Assembly: GCA_965219165.1 (NCBI GenBank)
Contig: CBDCMW010000002.1
Location: 3,100,001 to 3,164,000 of the forward strand
Reading direction: 5' to 3'
DNA: 64,000 bases
Source: Aldehydirespirator sp965219165
Lineage (GTDB): Bacteria > Actinomycetota > Acidimicrobiia > Acidimicrobiales > Aldehydirespiratoraceae
Shown: positions 61,393-64,000 of the stretch, one piece after another
Position numbering within the stretch: position 1 is the first letter of the stretch
Layout: each line of letters opens with the position of its first letter
Notes under the pieces: model-generated
Seen by the model: only the letters and a program-made list of their open reading frames with translations
What the model was told of the DNA's origin: nothing
Database searches by the model: none
Program-made: the position numbers and the translations under genes

Positions 61393-62406
61393 TCATCGTT
61401 CGATCTGCAGACGGGTATAGACGCGCCGGGCGTTGCCTTCGAAGATCTTGGCCCGAGCCGCGTCGTCGAGGGCGGCGTTGTCGATGTAGCGGCGTGTGTC
61501 GTCGTAGTGATGACCGGTTTCGGGGTCGACGCCGCGCACCGCGCCCACCATCTCCGACGCGAACAGGATGTTGTCGGCGGGTACAACATCGACGAGCAGG
61601 TCGATGCCGCGCTGGTGGTACACGCAGGTGTCGAACCAGATGTGCCCCAGCAGCCCGTCGAAGTCCCAGCCGGAGTCCTGGGCCATGCCCCTGAACCGAC
61701 CCCAGTGGTAGGGCACCGCTCCCCCGCCGTGAGGGATCACCAGGCGCAGCCCCTCGAAGTCGGCGAGGAACCCCGATGTGAGGGCCTGCATGAAGGCGGT
61801 CGTGTCGGCGCCCAGATAGTGCGAGCCGGTCGTGTGGAAGTTCTCGTTGCAGGAGGCGCTCACGTGGATCATTGCCGGTACGTCGAGCTCGCATATCGCC
61901 TCCCACAGCGGCCACCAGTAGCGGTCCGGAAGCGGTGGCCCGCTCCAGTGCCCGCCGCTTGGGTCGGGGTTGACATTGCATCCGATGAAGCCCATCTCCT
62001 CCACGCAGCGTCGCAGCTCCCGCACCGAGGCGCTGATCGGCGTGCCCGGGGACTGCGGCAGTTGCGCCACCGGCGCGAAGTTGCGGGGGTACAGGTCGCA
62101 CACCCGCCGTATCAGTTCGTTCTGGTGCTGGGACCAGAACTCCGAGGTGTGCTGGTTGCCGATGTGGTGGCCCATCCAGCTGGCCCGGGGCGAGAAGATC
62201 GTCAGGTCGGTGCCCCGCTCGCGCTGGAAGGCGAGTTGCGCGCCCTCCAGGCTCTCGCGGATCTCGTCGTCGCTCACCGCGATCTCGCCCTTCGATCCCA
62301 CATGGTCGGGATCGGTGGCCACCGCGGCCTTCTGGGCCTCGCGCCACTCCCCCACCGCGGGCGGGGTGGTGGTGTAGTGGCCGTGGCAGTCGATGATCAC
62401 CGGCAT
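61393..62406 (-). CDS. ligJ: 4-oxalomesaconate hydratase (LigJ)
   Basis: A 337-residue amidohydrolase-fold hydratase: VIIDCHGHYTTTPPAVGEWR, FSPRASWMGHHIGNQ, GFIGCNVNPDPSGGHW, MIHVSASCNENFHTTGSHY and LLGHIWFDTCVYHQRG. It adds water to 4-oxalomesaconate to give 4-carboxy-4-hydroxy-2-oxoadipate. ATG 62406 (PVIIDCHGH) is used, and the upstream part of the frame is promoter DNA. Divergent from ligA across two inverted repeats. Confidence 0.93.
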   Translation of the reverse strand: MPVIIDCHGHYTTTPPAVGEWREAQKAAVATDPDHVGSKGEIAVSDDEIRESLEGAQLAFQRERGTDLTIFSPRASWMGHHIGNQHTSEFWSQHQNELIRRVCDLYPRNFAPVAQLPQSPGTPISASVRELRRCVEEMGFIGCNVNPDPSGGHWSGPPLPDRYWWPLWEAICELDVPAMIHVSASCNENFHTTGSHYLGADTTAFMQALTSGFLADFEGLRLVIPHGGGAVPYHWGRFRGMAQDSGWDFDGLLGHIWFDTCVYHQRGIDLLVDVVPADNILFASEMVGAVRGVDPETGHHYDDTRRYIDNAALDDAARAKIFEGNARRVYTRLQIER

Positions 62407-62447
62407 CCTCCCCGCATGGGCGACCGGGAGGCATCCTACGGAGCGGT

Positions 62448-62501
62448 CCGACGACGGTCGATACGTTCGTCGGCACAACAATTCGCAGGACTACCCTGCG
62501 A
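62448..62501. promoter_or_regulatory. Two inverted repeats in the ligJ-ligA divergent region
   Basis: CCGACGA (62448-62454) pairs with TCGTCGG (62467-62473), and TCGCAGG (62483-62489) with CCTGCGA (62495-62501). Both are perfect 7-bp arms in the 115-bp divergent spacer, good candidates for operator sites of a regulator of the protocatechuate genes. No regulator gene is in the cluster. Confidence 0.5.
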
Positions 62502-62521
62502 GCACCGATCGGGAGGACTGC

Positions 62522-62926
62522 ATGGCTAGCGCACACGCGGCCCGCGACTACCACGACGTGCCGGGAACCTACGTGCTCGACGGCGAGCACTGCCGCAAGG
62601 GCTACGCGCTGAACATGTTCTGCATGTCGTTGAACGAGCCGGCCAGCCGGGAGGCCTTCCGCGCCGATCCTGACGGCTACCTGGACGGGTACGCGCTCAC
62701 CGCGGAGCAGCGCCGGGCCGTGCTCGAGCGGGACTGGGTGGGGATGTTGCGCCTCGGAGGCAACATCTACTACACCTTCAAGCTCGCGGCCTTCGACGGT
62801 CTCAGTATGCAGCACGTGGGCGCGATGATGTCGGGAGTGCCCGCCGAGGAGTTCGCCCAGATGATGATCGACGGGGGCCGCCCCATCGAGGGCAACCGCT
62901 CCCAGAGCGACTGGGCCGAACGCTGA
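62522..62926 (+). CDS. ligA: Protocatechuate 4,5-dioxygenase alpha subunit (LigA)
   Basis: A 134-residue small subunit: YHDVPGTYVLDGEHCRKGYALNMF, FRADPDGYLDGYALTAEQRRAVL, LGGNIYYTFKLAAFDG and MMSGVPAEEFAQMM. It caps the active site of LigB. GGGAGG precedes the ATG. LigB begins 70 bp downstream. It opens the pathway together with LigB, giving 4-carboxy-2-hydroxymuconate semialdehyde. Confidence 0.95.
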   Translation: MASAHAARDYHDVPGTYVLDGEHCRKGYALNMFCMSLNEPASREAFRADPDGYLDGYALTAEQRRAVLERDWVGMLRLGGNIYYTFKLAAFDGLSMQHVGAMMSGVPAEEFAQMMIDGGRPIEGNRSQSDWAER

Positions 62927-62996
62927 TGGTCAAGAGCGATCGGCAGGCGGGAGCTGCGTTGATGGCTGCGGTGATCAGCCGGCGGGAGCTGCCCTG

Positions 62997-63836
62997 ATGG
63001 CCGAGGTCATCGCGGGGATCGGAACCTCGCATGTGCCCGCGGTGGGCGCGGCCATCGACAGCGGCAAGCACGACGAGCCCTACTGGGCGCCGTACTTCGC
63101 CAAGATCGAGCCGGCCCGGCGCTGGATGGATGAGACCCGCCCCGACGTTTGCGTGGTCGTCTACAACGACCATGCCTCCGCTTTCTCGCTGCAGTTGGTG
63201 CCCACATTCGCGCTGGGAGTGGCCGCCAGCTTCCCACCCGCCGACGAGGGCTACGGACCCCGCCAGATACCCGAAGTGCCAGGACATCCCGAGCTGGCCT
63301 GGCACCTGGCCGAGTCGCTCATCCTCGACGAGTTCGACATCACCATCGCCAACGAGATGCCCGTGGACCACGGCTGCACCGTCCCGCTGTCTGTGCTCTA
63401 CGGGCAGCCCGAGCAGTGGCCGTGCCGGGTGGTCCCACTGTGCGTCAACGTGATCCAGTACCCGCCGCCCACCGGGCACCGCTGCTGGCGGCTCGGCAAG
63501 GCCCTGCGCCGGGCCATCGAGTCCTACCCCGGCGACGAGCGGGTGGCCGTGCTCGGAACGGGCGGCATGTCGCACCAGCTCCAGGGCGAGCGGGCCGGCC
63601 TGGTGAACGTCGACTTCGACGACGCCTTCATCGACTGCCTCATCGACGATCCGGCCCGCCAGGCCGCGGTCGACCACACCACCTACATCCGCGAGGCCGG
63701 AGCCGAGGGCGTGGAGCTGGTGATGTGGCTGGTGATGCGGGGCGCGCTCGACGACGAGGTACGCGAGGTGTACCGCATGCACCACGTCCCCACGTCCAAC
63801 ACCAGCAACGGCCTCCTAGTCCTCGAGAACGCCTAG
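62997..63836 (+). CDS. ligB: Protocatechuate 4,5-dioxygenase beta subunit (LigB)
   Basis: A 279-residue catalytic subunit of the class III extradiol type. The iron ligands are His12 (GIGTSHVPAVG), His59 (VVYNDHAS) and a Glu near 240 (REAGAEGVELVMW). The catalytic His is in GTGGMSHQLQGERAG, and FDDAFIDCLID precedes the Glu. It cleaves protocatechuate next to the hydroxyl groups. Together with the neighbouring lig genes this gives a near-complete pathway. Confidence 0.95.
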   Translation: MAEVIAGIGTSHVPAVGAAIDSGKHDEPYWAPYFAKIEPARRWMDETRPDVCVVVYNDHASAFSLQLVPTFALGVAASFPPADEGYGPRQIPEVPGHPELAWHLAESLILDEFDITIANEMPVDHGCTVPLSVLYGQPEQWPCRVVPLCVNVIQYPPPTGHRCWRLGKALRRAIESYPGDERVAVLGTGGMSHQLQGERAGLVNVDFDDAFIDCLIDDPARQAAVDHTTYIREAGAEGVELVMWLVMRGALDDEVREVYRMHHVPTSNTSNGLLVLENA

Positions 63837-64000
63837 AAGCGTCCCGGGGCGTCGACAAGACAGCCGAGACACTGGGACCCGCCCCTGGACGATCGGTATG
63901 CCCATTGGCCCGGCGTGGACCGCTGGCCGCGCTGCGAAGCACTCACAGCGTCGGCTGGATGCTGGGCCGGGGCGGAACCCGAGCAGGCATCGGACGGCTC
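63837..64000. other. Terminal 164 bp, no gene called
   Basis: Both strands have an open frame that reaches the window edge (the minus one would end in DAPGRF at about 63838). Neither has a start, a recognisable domain or decisive codon usage, so nothing is assigned. Confidence 0.5.

Overview
The window is high-GC and gene-dense. It looks like a chromosomal segment of an actinomycete, most likely an Acidimicrobiia-type bacterium. This is inferred from a WhiB regulator (56400-56738), a mycothiol-dependent-isomerase-type protein (46219-47016), an S-layer-homology protein of the style common in Acidimicrobiia (53997-56264), several short-leader or leaderless promoters, and heavy CoA-thioester, SDR and amidohydrolase content. 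No rRNA, tRNA or CRISPR array was recognised.

Layout. 1-1099: 5' part of an exported membrane protein. 1304-7524: a corrinoid methyl-transfer operon (corrinoid protein, DUF1638, PF13769 protein, methyl-THF:corrinoid methyltransferase, RACE-type reactivator, non-pyrrolysine MttB). 7653-13955: MFS transporter, hydrolase, MetY with a structured leader and a 49-codon leader ORF, and choline dehydrogenase. 14528-21590: an island carrying HTH-ImmA plus a PIN-like partner, a RecQ-phosphoribosyltransferase/DprA pair, VapBC-type and RelE-like genes. It is bounded by a truncated GFA gene and a truncated dimethylglycine dehydrogenase. 22211-25241: a glycine-betaine-type Rieske oxygenase and a second MttB. 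25426-28959: an operon whose third gene is a UGSC-family selenoprotein. It is read through an in-frame UGA at 27582, with a bacterial SECIS-like hairpin 11 nt downstream. 29105-41349: mostly core genes (ACT protein, desaturase, SulP, Fpg-like glycosylase, Mdh, heterodimeric ABC exporter, Icd, PlsC). 41433-53980: SDRs, acyl-CoA enzymes, a MutA-like protein, and RES-Xre and Fic modules inserted beside broken genes. 53997-58080: an LRR/SLH surface protein, WhiB and mesaconyl-CoA C1-C4 transferase. 58185-63836: a protocatechuate 4,5-cleavage cluster (ligU, ligI, ligC, a ligK remnant, ligJ, ligA, ligB).

Two metabolic themes stand out. The first is quaternary-amine and C1 metabolism: choline oxidation, two MttB-type demethylases, a complete route from corrinoid to tetrahydrofolate, and an oxidative betaine route whose dimethylglycine step is broken. 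The second is lignin-type aromatic catabolism through 4,5-cleavage, where only the last enzyme, the LigK aldolase, is reduced to a C-terminal stub.

The window is also rich in small structured repeats. A family of about 145 bp (five copies) often begins at a stop codon and has inverted ends. A second family has two copies, and two intergenic spacers carry tandem stem-loop pairs. Several toxin or defence modules sit exactly where a neighbouring gene is cut, which suggests repeated insertion events. Positions of short sites were counted by hand and may be off by one or two bases.
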